This document shows positions 10,801 through 23,556 of a DNA stretch of 64,000 nt, piece after piece. The DNA comes from Cranoglanis bouderius (lineage: Eukaryota > Chordata > Actinopteri > Siluriformes > Cranoglanididae). Positions within the stretch are counted from its first letter, which is position 1. Every line of letters begins with the position of its first letter. The stretch spans positions 5,988,501 to 6,052,500 of the forward strand of contig CM042560.1 of the NCBI GenBank assembly GCA_023630585.1, given 5' to 3'. Position numbers and translations under genes: made by a program. Below the pieces are notes generated by a model that saw only the letters and a list, made by a program, of their open reading frames with translations, was not told the DNA's origin and made no database searches.

Positions 10801-11239
10801 ATGTTTGAAATGTTTGAAAAGAATTGATTGGTTCGATTGAATCAAGATTGGTTCACAAATGTGCCCAATTTTGAGGTCATCATCACTTCTGTGTATATAC
10901 TGTATACTTTTTTACTTGTTAAAAACATAAAATACGTTGGGGTTTTTTAAAGTGACAGTTGAATAGTTAGTAAAATTGTAAGGACAAATATAGAAATTTA
11001 CATTTTGTGCCATACTGTGAAATGTTTTTTTTTTTTTTTTTACATATTGGTAGACTTATAAGAAACAAAGGCAGATGTGAACAGGAGGTACACTGTTCAT
11101 TTTTATTTTAATTTTTTGTATTGTTTTGTTTTGGATTTTATTTCTAGAAATCTTGCCAGAAAGGTTCACAGAGCATGTAGTAGTTTGGACAAGAGAAAGC
11201 AAAAAAGTTAAAGCAACCTTGAAAAAACACAACATAAAC

Positions 11240-11384
11240 ACAACATTTTCCAACACATCAACTTTGCAAACTGACTGTTCACTTGCTGCCTAATATATCT
11301 CACCATTGACAGGTGCCAATGTAATAAATTTATCAATTTTATTCACTTAACCTGTCAGTGGTTTTAATGTTATGGCTGACTGGT
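11240..11384 (-). mobile_element. Tc1-like terminal repeat fragment next to GIMAP B
   Basis: Same family and same placement as the element end next to GIMAP A: CAGTGGTTTTAATGTTATGG ends a few bases beyond the coding exon. On the minus strand it contains AATAAA (11338-11343), a possible polyadenylation signal supplied by the transposon; unit A has AATAAC at this point. Confidence 0.7.
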
Positions 11385-11387
11385 GAA

Positions 11388-12682
11388 CTAACAGTTGTAG
11401 GGGTTAATCGGTGTGTTCAGATTTCTCTCTTCCAAAAGAGTTGAACTCTGTCGTGCCAGGCTTGCAGAATTAATCAGCCATAAAGCCAGTGGAACTGTTA
11501 CTATGATTCCAATGACAATCCCGACACCAGAGCCCACCACTCCATAATTAGATCCAACCACTGATCCAATAAGAGCGCCAATCACAGCCAACACTAGGAG
11601 GCTTACAGGTTTGAAGTAATATTTTGCAAGTGCCTGAAGCTCATCCCGATACTTGCTCTTGATGGCATCAATATCCACTGCCTGGTTTTCATCTTCACCT
11701 ACTGCAAAAATTTACACAGACAAGAAAATCAGCTGTACTAGACCAGTGAAAATACAGTGGCTGTACATAGATGTAATCTGATATAATATAATGATCTTGC
11801 ATTGACAGAATTATACTTACAAGATGGACGAGTTCCCTGCAGACTTCCACATCCACGGCTTAAGCACAGTTTCTTCCTCAACCTGCTTTTTATACACACT
11901 AAGTCTTTTCTGGTATCCTTCTTTCAGCATTTCCTCTCTGTCCTCATACCATTTTTTCAACTCTCTGATATCCTGTGGTATTTTGCTCTGTATCGCTTCA
12001 TAGTAAACCTGTGGCAGGAAGAAATCACCCAGATTTTCTTCCACCATGCTGTCTATCTCTTTAAGGAGTCCATGGACCTGGGTTTCAGAGTCACTCTGCC
12101 GTATAACATAATGTCTGCCACTTTTCCAGTAGTTTTTCTGCATTCTGAATGTGTTCTGTGATTGTGGATTCCTCCACGTCTCCATCACACCAGAAAAGCA
12201 TTATAGTGTGATTCCAGACTCTCTCAGAGAGCAGCTCCATGTGTTGACTTGTTGATTTAAGCTCATTTACAGAAAGTACATCACCAGTGTTTACGGGCAA
12301 CACCAGAATCAGAGCATGGGGACCTGGAGGACAAAGTGTAACACTTCAGGTGATTTGTATTGCACTCTGTAGAAACTCGGTCCCATCCTGGTGTGTTCAC
12401 TATGCAGATCCTCCTTCCTGCCTGTTCACCTTCAGATAAAACGCACTCTTCACTCTCTTCATTCAGCTTTGTGTCTCCCAGGATGACTCTGGCTGTTCTT
12501 TCTAGCTCCAGCTTTTCCCAGCAGTACAATCCTGCAGTCTGAAAGAGGAGGTGGACCTCCTTCAGTAAGACAAAAACACATCAGACGTTATGGATGATGT
12601 GCAAATATCATTATGCACAAAAGAAACAAAATATTTTGATCGATATCTAACCTGGAGCCATTGGTGAGAATCCACTTGCCAT
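11388..12682 (-). pseudogene. GIMAP-like GTPase, unit B, left copy (frameshifted)
   Basis: Exon layout mirrors unit A: 12652-12682, 11821-12559 and 11388-11701. Compared with A, exon 2 has three deletions of about 5 bp (just after the P-loop), 17 bp (before the AIG1 box) and 5 bp (before the RHYV stretch). They total 27 bp, so the distal frame is restored, but the domain between them is scrambled. The P-loop reads GKAGARKN, losing the last Gly as well as the Ser/Thr. Exon 3 keeps the membrane segment; a 1-bp deletion changes the last few residues and shifts the stop to 11388. It could yield only an abnormal protein. Confidence 0.8.
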
Positions 12683-12904
12683 GGCTGCATTAAAGCTGCT
12701 GAAATTTATCCAGCTGCCATGCACCTTTCACTTTGAATTTCCGACACAAATATTATTATTTGAGAATTGTTGAAGGAAAGATCTCATTCTGTTCATAGAA
12801 GTAAAACACAGCAAGTTAGCCCAAATGAAACTAGGACAATGTATACATTGTCAACGTATACAAATTAGCTGACAGAACAACTGTTCACCCTGTTTATCTT
12901 TTCC

Positions 12905-13720
12905 ATATATTGTAATGTTACAACCTGGAGCTGAAATAGACTTAACTGGGATTTTATGTCATGACTTAACAAACAATAGCCCATAATATTGAAGTGTGTG
13001 AGTGGGGGGTCTTGGGGGTGGATGGGGAGCTGGGTTTGGGGGAGTTTGCCATCCAAAGACATATAATGAATTGAATGGAGTTGACCTGTGTGCACTTAAA
13101 GTGTCACATGATCTCAATATTACTTCACCTGTTCCTGGAAGACCTCAGAATTTGTTACAGAACATACTTCAAACATCATCATGAAGACTAAGTAGATATG
13201 AAAACCAGGACAACGTTTTGGAAAAGTATCAGTCGAGGTTTGCTTATACAAATATCCCAAACACCCGACAGAACACTATTACATTCATTGTTAAATAATG
13301 GAAATCATATGGTACTTCCATGACTGCCTAGAGGAGGCTGTACCCCAAAAGTCAGTGACCAGGTAAGGAGGACATTAATCAGAGAATCAGCCAAGCGTGG
13401 ATTTCACTGTGGAAATGGTGTTCTCAACTTCATTGAACTCACTGTGTGACTTCAGACATCAACTGGTTGCACCAGAACTAATATATCGGTTTCCACAGCG
13501 ATGGGGCAAATGCTTATCGCATTTTTTATTTGTAAATAATTTTTACTATATTTTGCTAATAATCTTGCAAACTATAACTATATTATGTCAATATTTTGGG
13601 TTATTGTTTGTAGAGTCATGATAGAACATAATAATTAGGTTTATTTCATCCAGTTTCAGGTTGTAACACTATTAAAATTGGAGCAGTGCAAGGGTAGTGA
13701 ATATTTATGCAGGCCAATGT
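12905..13720 (+). mobile_element. Fossil Tc1-like element, unit B
   Basis: Begins with the TTGTAATGTTACAACCTGGAGC end and includes the same HTH-region remnants as 5858-6567, closing near TGCAGGCCAATGTACAC. Positions 13020-13379 within it are deleted from the right block. It is followed by the AT/CAA repeat that also follows the unit A copy. Confidence 0.65.
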
Positions 13721-14149
13721 ACACTCTACACTTACACACAAGTATAGAAAGTAGTAGACAGAATTAGTAGACAGAGTATATTGAAAAGTGCTACAATATA
13801 AAATGGATTTCTTGCTGTCATTTTTCAGGGATTGCTACTTAATAGCATTTTGCTTAAACTACTAGTATATATATATATTTTAAAAACAACAACAACAACA
13901 AACAGGCACTGTTGTTCACATTAATACACAAAGAAATGTTATTGCATCATTTGTGCCTACAGGTAACATGAAACCTTTTTATAACAGCATGCACCACCAT
14001 GTTTTATTCCTCATTGTTCCTATGAACCTGTCTAATTTTCTTGCACATTTGAGAATCTCTCAGCAACCTGGGCTGCTTTTAAAGCAGTCTAATAGAAGTT
14101 CTCGTGTTCTTAAGTCTTAAACTTAAGAACATTAAGAACATTTAAACTT

Positions 14150-14640
14150 AGCGTACATTAAGTTTTAAACTTAAGAACAGACCGATCGGCGGCTGACTTG
14201 AAGCAGTGCATGCCGGTTAGAATTTTTGTCCGACTTGAGATGGCGCCGACGCCACGTCACTGTGATGTATGGCATCAAAGTACCGCGATAGCGATACGAG
14301 AGCAGCTGCCTCCCTCAGCGAGCACAGCTTCTCCAGAGCGGCTACACGAGCTCTGATGACGACACAGCTATTTCACGACTTACCGATGACAACGATGACG
14401 TGCTTTTCATGTTTATTCTGACAGCTTGGCTGCGTCCAATATCGCGTATTACCCTACTACAGAGTAGGCGAAAAGCAGTGCGCCAGAGGGGTAGTATGTC
14501 CGAGAAACAGTAGGCGAGAAATAACCGGATGGCCTACTGCTTCAGGAGAGATTTTGCAGTATGCAACCGATGGACACTATGCGAGTCAAAAAATCCCACA
14601 ATGCAACGGGACTCGTGCGGACGAGCTCAGAAAAAAAAAA
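14150..14640. repeat. GC-richer interspersed repeat
   Basis: Abrupt rise in GC and CpG compared with the flanks. The part from GCTGCGTCCAATATCGCGTA through ACTACAGAGTAGGCGAAAAGCAGT to GCCTACTGCTTC resembles inverted-repeat ends common in fish DNA elements. No open frame with a recognisable domain. Duplicated at about 63320-63810. Confidence 0.45.
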
Positions 14641-14664
14641 TCGCAGAAGGCAGCACGTCGGTAT

Positions 14665-14830
14665 TAAACCTTCCCAGATAGCAAATGACACCTGGCCCAC
14701 ATACTGTATGGAATGACGGCAATGGAGTGTGGCTGGCTTCTGGGGCAGATGTGGGCCCAGACACAACCAACCAAAACTCAGTCTAAAACCGACTTGTTGT
14801 GTGTGGGCCAGATACGGCCCATATAACCTT
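14665..14830. repeat. Imperfect inverted repeat (TGGCCCA/TGGGCCA type)
   Basis: ACACCTGGCCCACATACTG at the left is echoed inverted by TGTGTGGGCCAGATACGGCC at the right, enclosing CAGATGTGGGCCCAGACAC. This resembles a teleost interspersed repeat rich in GGGCC motifs. The visible duplication ends within it only because the window ends. Confidence 0.45.
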
Positions 14831-16379
14831 TGCCATTGCCAGAACTGAGCCATATGTGCCATAGGCTCGATTATAAAAGGCTTGCAACGACTGTTGGCCA
14901 AATTCCTGCCTCTCAACCATTAGCCTACTCTCAACAAACGCGCGAAGGTGAAGCGCTGCTCTGTATTGCGTCAAACAGTTGCTTGACAATAGCAGCAAAT
15001 GACAGCTGTCCTGAGTCGAAACAATGCCCATGGCTATATAAGGTCATTTTTAATTTCATGTTATCACATTGCTTTGTATTACATGGCCATTCAAATGTGT
15101 AAATGATGGCAGAAGGTACACTCGTGGCATATGATATTTTATTTTATTCCATGGACATTCAAAAGAATGTAGGAAAAAATGTAAAACGTGGGTAGAGTGA
15201 AACCAATTTTATATATATTATATATATTTATGCTAATAGTGTGCCTTTTTCAGTGTATTAAAGTCTGCATAGTAATACTGTTTTGAACGCGATTACCCCC
15301 GCCAAAAAAAAAAAAGGTGTCCCCTTTTTTCATAACACAATATAGACAGCTGCTTGATTATAGTTCTGGTTCTCTCTCGCCAGTCGTAACTCATGTGAGC
15401 CACCTCCTGGTGCAAGTTCATTTTGGCAGAAATTAACACACATTGTTCTCTGAAATGCTTTTGTGATGTAATGTTACACTGCATCAAAGACAGTGATCTT
15501 TTTTTTTTATTTAGTTTTATTAAAACAAATCCAAACATTGGACGTGTTTTTAAGTTCTAAAATAAGCTCTAAATAAAAGTATTTTAGATCATATTGCTAT
15601 TCTCTTGACTTTATTTACATATGTGACCTTGAAGTAAACCAAAAATAATCAGATTACATTACTTTCATATTGTGATACTTGGATTACGTTACTGATTACA
15701 TTTTTATGAAGTAATTTGTAACTGTAATAGAATACATTTTTAAAGTAACCCTCCCAACCCCGTTAACATTACACACAATTCTTAGCAGCTCTGCACAGCG
15801 TTAACTATAGACATTATAGACATTTCGAGATAGAATTCCTCTTTAGTTGAAATACCTCTAATTGTATACTGTTTAAAATATTTTAAACTAAAATAAATGT
15901 AATATAAGCCAGAAAGAGAGGCTACATATTATTACTAAAGGTAATAATATTAAGCTATATTGGTATATATTATTAAGACATTGGACATATCCAGGGGTGG
16001 ATCTAGAAAATTATTCAAAGGGTGGCAGGGGTGGCATGAGGACTATAAGGGCTGGCAACACCAGAGCTAGAGCCCATGCTTATTTCTTGTAGATTTATGG
16101 CCATACATTCATATTCAGTGTACATATTCAAAGCAAATACATGCACTGCCTCCATAAGAACAACTCTTGGATGATTGCTCACAGAGAAGCTCTTGCTTCG
16201 GCTCGACCTGCCAGGTACTGTATATCAGACAAATAGATCAGATACTCAAGCTCTGTTATGCCATTTTGTCGGTTTGCTGAGTTTACACAATTACACTTGC
16301 AGTTAGTATTACATCTATGCCAAGATCAATTTACCAGGTATGACAAACAAATAATTATGTAGACTTATTCTACAGTAAA
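14831..16379. other. Intergenic, repeat remnants, no gene
   Basis: Contains a stretch at about 15640-15770 (GTTACTGATTACA ... AGTAACCCTCCCAACCCC) that resembles a common teleost interspersed repeat. A similar low-complexity remnant is at 15990-16060. No supported coding region. Confidence 0.5.
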
Positions 16380-18001
16380 TACAGTATCTCACAAAAGTGA
16401 GTACACCCCTCACATTTTTGTAAATATTTTATTATATTTTTTCATGGGACAACACTGACAAAATGACACTTTGCTACAATGTAAAGTAGTGAGTGTACAG
16501 CTTGTATAACAGTGTAAATTTGCTGTCCCCTCAAAAAATCTCAACACACAGCCGTTAATGTCTAAACCGCTGGCAACAAAAGTGAGTACACCCCTAAGTG
16601 AAAATGTCCAAATTGGGCCCAAAGTGTCAATATTTTGTGTGGCCACCATTATTTTCTAGCACTGCCTTATCCCTGTTGGGCATGGAGTTCACCAGAGCTT
16701 CACAGGCTGCCACTGGAGTCCTCTTCCACTCCTTCATGACGACATCACAGAGCTGATGGATGTTAGAGACCTTGCACTCCTCCACCTTCCATTTGAGGAT
16801 GCCCCACAGATGCTCAATAGGGTTTAGGCCTGGAGACATGTTTGGCCAGTCCATCACCTTTACCCGCAGCTTCTTTAGCAAGGCAATGGTTGTCTTGGAG
16901 GTGTGTTTGGGGTTGTTATCATGTTTGAATACTGCCCTGTGGCCCAGTTTCCGAAGGGAACTGCTTCAGTATGTGACAGTACATGTTGGCATTCATGGTT
17001 CCCTCAATGAACTGTAGCTCCCCAGTGCCAGCAGCACTCATGCAGCCCCAGACCATGACACTCCCACCACCATGCTTGACTGTAGGCAAGACACACTTGT
17101 ATTTGTACTCCTCACCTGGTTGCCGCCACACACGCTTGACACCATCTGAACCAAATAAGTTTATCTTGGTCTCATCAGACCACAGGACATGGTTCCAGTA
17201 ATCCATATCCTTAGTCTGATTGTCTTCAGCAAACTGTTTGCGGGCTTTCTTTTGCATCATCTTTAGAAGAGGCTTCCTTCTGGGATGACAGCCATGCAGA
17301 CCAATTTGATGCAGTGTGCGGTGTATGGTCTGAGCACTGACAGGCTGACCCCCCACCCCTTCAACCTCTGCAGCAATGATGGCAGCACTCATACGTCTAT
17401 TCTGCAAAGCCAACCTCTGGATATGATGCTGAGAACGTGCACTCAACTTCTTTGGTCGACCATGGCGAGGCCTGTTCTGAGTGGAACGTGTCCTGTTAAA
17501 CCGCTGTATGGTCTTGGCCACTGTGCTGCAGCTCAGTTTCAGGGTGTTGGCAATCTTATTATAGCCTAGGCCATCTTTATGTAGAGCAAAATTTCTTTTT
17601 TTCAGATCCTCAGAGAGTTCTTTGCCATGAGGTGCCATGTTGAACTTCCAGTGAGCAGTATGAGAGAGTGTGAGAGTGATAACACCAAACTTAACACTCC
17701 TGCTCCCCATTCACACCTGAGAACTTGTAACACTAACAAGTCACATGACACTGGGGAGGGAAAATGGCTAATTGGGCCCAATTTGGACATTTTCACTTAG
17801 GAGTGTACTCACTTTTGTTGCCAGCGGTTTAGACATTAATGGCTGTGTTGAGTTTTTTTGAGGGGACAGCAAATTTACATTGTTATACAAGCTGCACACT
17901 CACTACTTTACATTGTAGCAAAGTGTAATTTTGTCAGTGTTGTCCCATGAAAAGATATAATAATTTGCAAAAATATGAGGGGTGTACTCACTTTTGTGAG
18001 A

Positions 18002-18006
<5 letters not shown>
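16380..18006 (-). mobile_element. Nearly complete Tc1 transposon
   Basis: Both ends carry long inverted repeats starting AGTATCTCACAAAAGTGAGTA at TA dinucleotides. Each arm holds a second internal copy of the AAAAGTGAGTACACCCCT motif (about 16577 and 17803), the IR/DR arrangement with two transposase binding sites per end. The total of ~1.63 kb is the normal length for the group. The right end abuts a TA microsatellite. The element is one of the best preserved in the window. Confidence 0.93.
16627..17638 (-). pseudogene. Tc1 DD34E transposase with one internal deletion/frameshift
   Basis: Reading starts at ATG 17638 (MAPHGKELSE). In order it has a paired-type HTH DNA-binding region, a GRPKKL linker, the first catalytic Asp in LWSDETK, then VKHGGGSVMVWGC. 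A second frame carries the second Asp in HDNNPKHT and the Glu in NPIEHLW, ending ENNGGHTKY. A small deletion near 16960-16970 shifts the frame between the two halves; no other stop was seen. All three catalytic residues survive, so the inactivation looks recent. Confidence 0.9.

Positions 18007-18071
<65 letters not shown>
18007..18071. repeat. (TA)n microsatellite between two Tc1 elements
   Basis: About 32 TA units directly between the right end of one Tc1 and the left end of the next, consistent with TA-target insertion into a TA repeat. Confidence 0.95.
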
Positions 18072-19731
<1,660 letters not shown>

Positions 19732-20291
19732 TGGTTTATAGAAAATACAGATTATTATGAGACTTCATTGCAAGAAATACTAACTTATTGAAGTCACCAA
19801 CAAATTACAAGGTAAAATATGTGGCTCAGTGATTTCGTGGGGTATTTAGGCTGGTATGGTCCTTTAAATAATCATCTATTTGAGCTACAGTATTTGTCTT
19901 ATTCTTATATGAAATAATAATGAATAGGCACAAAAACTGAGTCAAGCGCTCTCGCTACTATTTCAGTGTCCGAGCTCTCTTCCTCTCTTAGTTCTTTGTG
20001 TTCTTTGTTGTCCATTTCTATATCTCTTTCTTCTCCTCTTCATCTCATCCTTCTGAAAGAAATTGTGAAAGAAATACTGTATGATGTGTAACTTCAGTGT
20101 GGACTTCTGGGTTTTTTAAGTTGTTCAAATCTACTGTGTTCTGTCAGTGTTTGTCAGTATTATAACTGTATGCCTTTGTGGAGTGTGTTGCAGCTTTTAG
20201 GTCTGAGACTAAACAAGCATGTCTGCTGACATGAGGATGATAAAGAGATATTTTACTCACATGAAAACACTTTCAAGTGTTTTACATAATT
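19732..20291. other. Intergenic, no gene seen
   Basis: AT-rich, with a pyrimidine-rich stretch around 19975-20050. No recognisable domain or transposon end. Confidence 0.5.
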
Positions 20292-20770
20292 ACAACTACA
20301 AGCCCAATTCCAAAAGTTGCGACGCTGTGTAAGATGTAAATAAAAACAGTGTGCAATGATTTGCAAATCTCATAAACCCATATGTTATTTGAAATAGAAC
20401 ATAGAAAATACATCAAATGTTCTTCTGAGAGACTCTGCCTCTCTTTTTCTACCCAGTCATGTTACTGACCTGTTGCCAATTACCCTAATTAGTTGCAAAA
20501 TGTTCCTCCAGCTGTTTCTTTTTAGTAACACTTACTTTCCAGCCTTTTGTTGCCCCTGTCCCAACTTTTTTTGAGATGTGTTGCGGCCATTAAATTCAAA
20601 ATTACCTTATTTTTTTCTTAAAATGGTACATTTCCTCAGTTTAAACATTTGATATGTTTCTATGTTCTATTGTGAATAACATATCGGTTTATGAGATTTG
20701 CAAATCATTGCATTCTGTTTTTATTTACATTTTACACAGCGTCCCAACTTTTTTGGAATTGGGGTTGTAT
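20292..20770. mobile_element. Non-autonomous DNA transposon (MITE)
   Basis: Ends are inverted repeats of more than 100 bp: TACAAGCCCAATTCCAAAAG at the left and CTTTTTTGGAATTGGGGTTGTA at the right, each followed inward by a GTAAATAAAAACAG-type motif and CAAATCTCATAAACC. The ~480-bp length and lack of coding sequence indicate a TA-target non-autonomous element, possibly Tc1/mariner-related. Confidence 0.85.
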
Positions 20771-20894
20771 GTTGAATAGGTCCTAAATAATGAAAGCATA
20801 AGCTTGTTTTTTCATAGTGCTAATTTTTTTCACTTAAGGCCACCCTTAAGTGTCCACCCTCCCCATTGAAGATGCTCTAGGCATGCCCCTGAGT

Positions 20895-20898
<4 letters not shown>

Positions 20899-20945
<47 letters not shown>
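20899..20945. repeat. (TG)n microsatellite
   Basis: About 23 TG units. Flanks show no gene. The stretch to 21200 is AT-rich. Confidence 0.95.
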
Positions 20946-20948
<3 letters not shown>

Positions 20949-21208
20949 CTGTACATATGCATTTTCTTTTCTTCAAAGATTACAACCAGTAGTATTTTAA
21001 ATGAAAATTCACATGCTTTTTGTTACCATGGCCGACAATGCTGACAGCTTCTGCTTCTAGCACATTTCAGAGGTGCTTGAAGATGCAGTAACATTTACAC
21101 TTTGAAATTGTTCAGCAGCCTACTAGATTTCACTAAACATCCATATTTACATTAATACAAAAGAATGACTAAACATTTTTCAACAACAATTGTATTATAT
21201 TAAATTGT

Positions 21209-21214
21209 TTTATT
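21209..21214 (-). promoter_or_regulatory. Candidate polyadenylation signal for the GT92 gene
   Basis: AATAAA on the minus strand, about 300 bp downstream of the stop codon at 21510, in AT-rich sequence. No other strong candidate lies closer. Confidence 0.45.
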
Positions 21215-21509
21215 TCAGATAAAATAAAATAAAATACAATAAAACAGAGAAGTGTTAATCTTTGAAGGACAGATATGTTGATTTGATAAGGTTTCCAAGT
21301 TAAATTACATAAAGTGTACTGCTAATTGATTTCTATAGTAACACATTGTGGATGTATGAGAAACATTTGCATTACACATATTGAAATCAATCTTGTAAAA
21401 CAGGGTTGTCAGTTCTGTGCATTTTCTTAAGCTTGGTAGAAAAGCATGTTCCTATTTGTTCATTAAAAGATCTTCCATGACAGTAACCTGTGTTTTTGCA
21501 GTTTTCATT

Positions 21510-22881
21510 TCATGAAATAGTCTGTGCTTGTGTGTGGTGTATGCCCAGTGCTTGCTGAAGCACTTTAGAGACGGCAGGGATCAACCTATCCGCATAGTCC
21601 CTGTGACGTGTGTCTCGTATTTGGGAACGTGTTGATAAGGCTTGCTCTGAAGCGTTCCTCATGTGGTAAATATGGGCGATATTTGAGTCTACTCTGACAA
21701 TACCCCCCACAGACTGCAGTAAGCCATGCACTGTAGTCTGAAACACTAAACGAGGATTTACAATGACTTTAAAATCATTGAATTCTTTGGGGTCAGTGAT
21801 TAACTGATTGACATGTTCTAAGATATTAACCCCCATAACCTTCTTCCAGGAGTCTGGTGAATACTCCGGTTGCAATTCTGTGATGGAAAGGGGGAAAATA
21901 AATGTGTCAAACCTAAAGGCCACATCCTGATTGTATTTCCTCTCCAATTCAGGCAGGAGCTCTGTCCAGTTGGTGAAATTAAGTGGAAGTATGAATTCAT
22001 CCAAGTCTTGCAGAGATACATAGTGACTCTGGTACATGTAACGATACACACAATCATTGAGTGCCGCAATTTGCCCAAAGTAATGCAGCTCTCCTGGTGA
22101 TACTGACTTCTGCCAGCCTCTGGACACATTGATGTATGATGCTACTTTCCAAGGGATGAGTTCCACAAAGTTCTGCCTGATGTAGTAATCCAGGACCTTC
22201 TGTGTATCAGGATGGCAGCTTGTTTTGTAAATAGCTACCTTCTGGACACCCAGTATCTTGAACATCTCCATGGCCTGCACAAGCATCAACACATTCATAT
22301 GATCAAACATGGTAGAAATGCAAACTGTAAACTGATAAGGAAAGACTTCCTGCTTCTGTTGATTCTTAACAGGTTGGAAGGCTTGAATGTCCTGCAAGGA
22401 TCCATCCTCTTTAGGTGATTGGGAAGTGATTGCCACATGTGTCGGTGCTGTACAGTTTTCTGGTACTTGGCAGGTGATATCAGCCGTCCCGTATTCAAAC
22501 TCAAAGTGGTCAGAGTGAATGTTGTAAGTAGCGGGTACGTATATGTTCTGTCCGTTGCAGCACAGCAAGCAGTGATACTTTGTGTTTTCACTACGAAGCA
22601 CTATAGCAATTGTCTTGATCATTTTCACGTCCTGACGGTGCTCTATGTAGGAGCCGACCATATATGTTTTAAGATTGTTGACTTTAATGATCGGCTCATT
22701 TTGCACTGGGATGCCACATGCCTTCAAGGGTGGCTGCTTCTTTTTTGGGTGAGAGTAAGTGGGCTTGTAAATATTACTATTGTCTATAGTGAGCCAGTAG
22801 ATGATGTAGAGAAACACAAAAAGGACAAGGATGAAGAGTGTCCTTAGAAAAGCAAACTGCTTTGAGGAGACTGGTTTTGCC
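21510..22881 (-). CDS. Glycosyltransferase family 92 protein, main (3') exon
   Basis: A single 457-codon open exon encoding a type II Golgi-style protein: a short basic N-terminus, a transmembrane helix (AFLRTLFILVLFVFLYIIYW), a stem, then a GT92 (DUF23) catalytic domain with VAIYKTSC and the DXD-type motif LQDLDEFILP (about residue 303 of the open frame). Several N-glycosylation sequons occur (NCT, NVS, NFT, NWT, NAS). GT92 enzymes include galactosyltransferases such as worm GALT-1; the substrate here is unknown. The open frame continues upstream without an ATG, and TTCACAG|GGC at 22881 is a good acceptor, so the start codon must lie in an upstream exon that I could not place. TGA is at 21510-21512. 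Confidence 0.85.
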
Positions 22882-23220
22882 CTGTGAAGTATGAAAATGA
22901 AAACAATTATCAAACAGGTAGTATCTCAAATGATTGGCTTCAGACTGAAGGGAAAAAAATTAATTCTACTTTTTCAATCAGATTTTAACCACACTGACAT
23001 TTGCAAATGCATTATTGGGGGTGCCTTTCGATTTGCAAAAACATTGGAAAAAATTGGAACAAAACCAATCAGATTATTGAAGTCAGATTACTGAAGGAGG
23101 GTACCTGGGACTGGATTGATGAAGAAGTGGCCTAGCTCATTTCTTTATTTATATATTCTTCAGTTTTTGTTGTTGCCTTTGCCAAATATGTTCATCCAGG
23201 TTTGCAGTAACTAACTTTCA
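22882..23220. other. Upstream intron/flank of the GT92 gene
   Basis: Expected to be intron. I looked on the minus strand for an ATG-containing exon with a donor. CCAG|GTACCC near 23104 is a donor-like site, but the ATG before it is followed at once by a stop. No exon is claimed. Confidence 0.4.
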
Positions 23221-23224
23221 CTAC

Positions 23225-23440
23225 TCAGTGTATATCAAGAGGTTCAGTTAATGTTCAAACATCAGAGTAGGGAAAATGTTGGCTTGTTTGAGTATTTCAG
23301 AACATGTTGGGATCTCCTGGGAATTTCTCACACAACAGCCTCAAGAACACAGAATTGTGCAAAATCAAAAAAATTAAAATAAAAAATCTAGTGAGCAGTA
23401 GTTCTGCTGGTGGAAATGCTTGATGTGATCTCCTGGGATT
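23225..23440 (+). mobile_element. Tc1-like fragment (TTATTAGGAAC-end family)
   Basis: Contains GGTTCAGTTAATGTTCAAACATCAGAGTAGGG, TTTGAGTATTTC and GATCTCCTGGGAATTTCTCAC, the order found near the 5' part of the element also seen at 32562-33152. Both ends are missing. Confidence 0.6.
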
Positions 23441-23556
23441 TTCTTTTATTAATACCATGACTAAGTATGCTACAAATAAATAACGTTTTAAACATGTTTG
23501 AGAATGAAAGTAAAGGTCCAAACTAATGAAATGTCAGTCTTGACAAAAGGGTAAGC

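Noticed and set aside
14542..15102. Overlapping open frames in the GC-richer repeat
   Set aside because: Both strands are open only by composition; no domain, and the region looks like interspersed repeats.
21818..22847. Several open frames overlapping the GT92 exon
   Set aside because: Shadow frames of the 457-codon exon, which has recognisable motifs.
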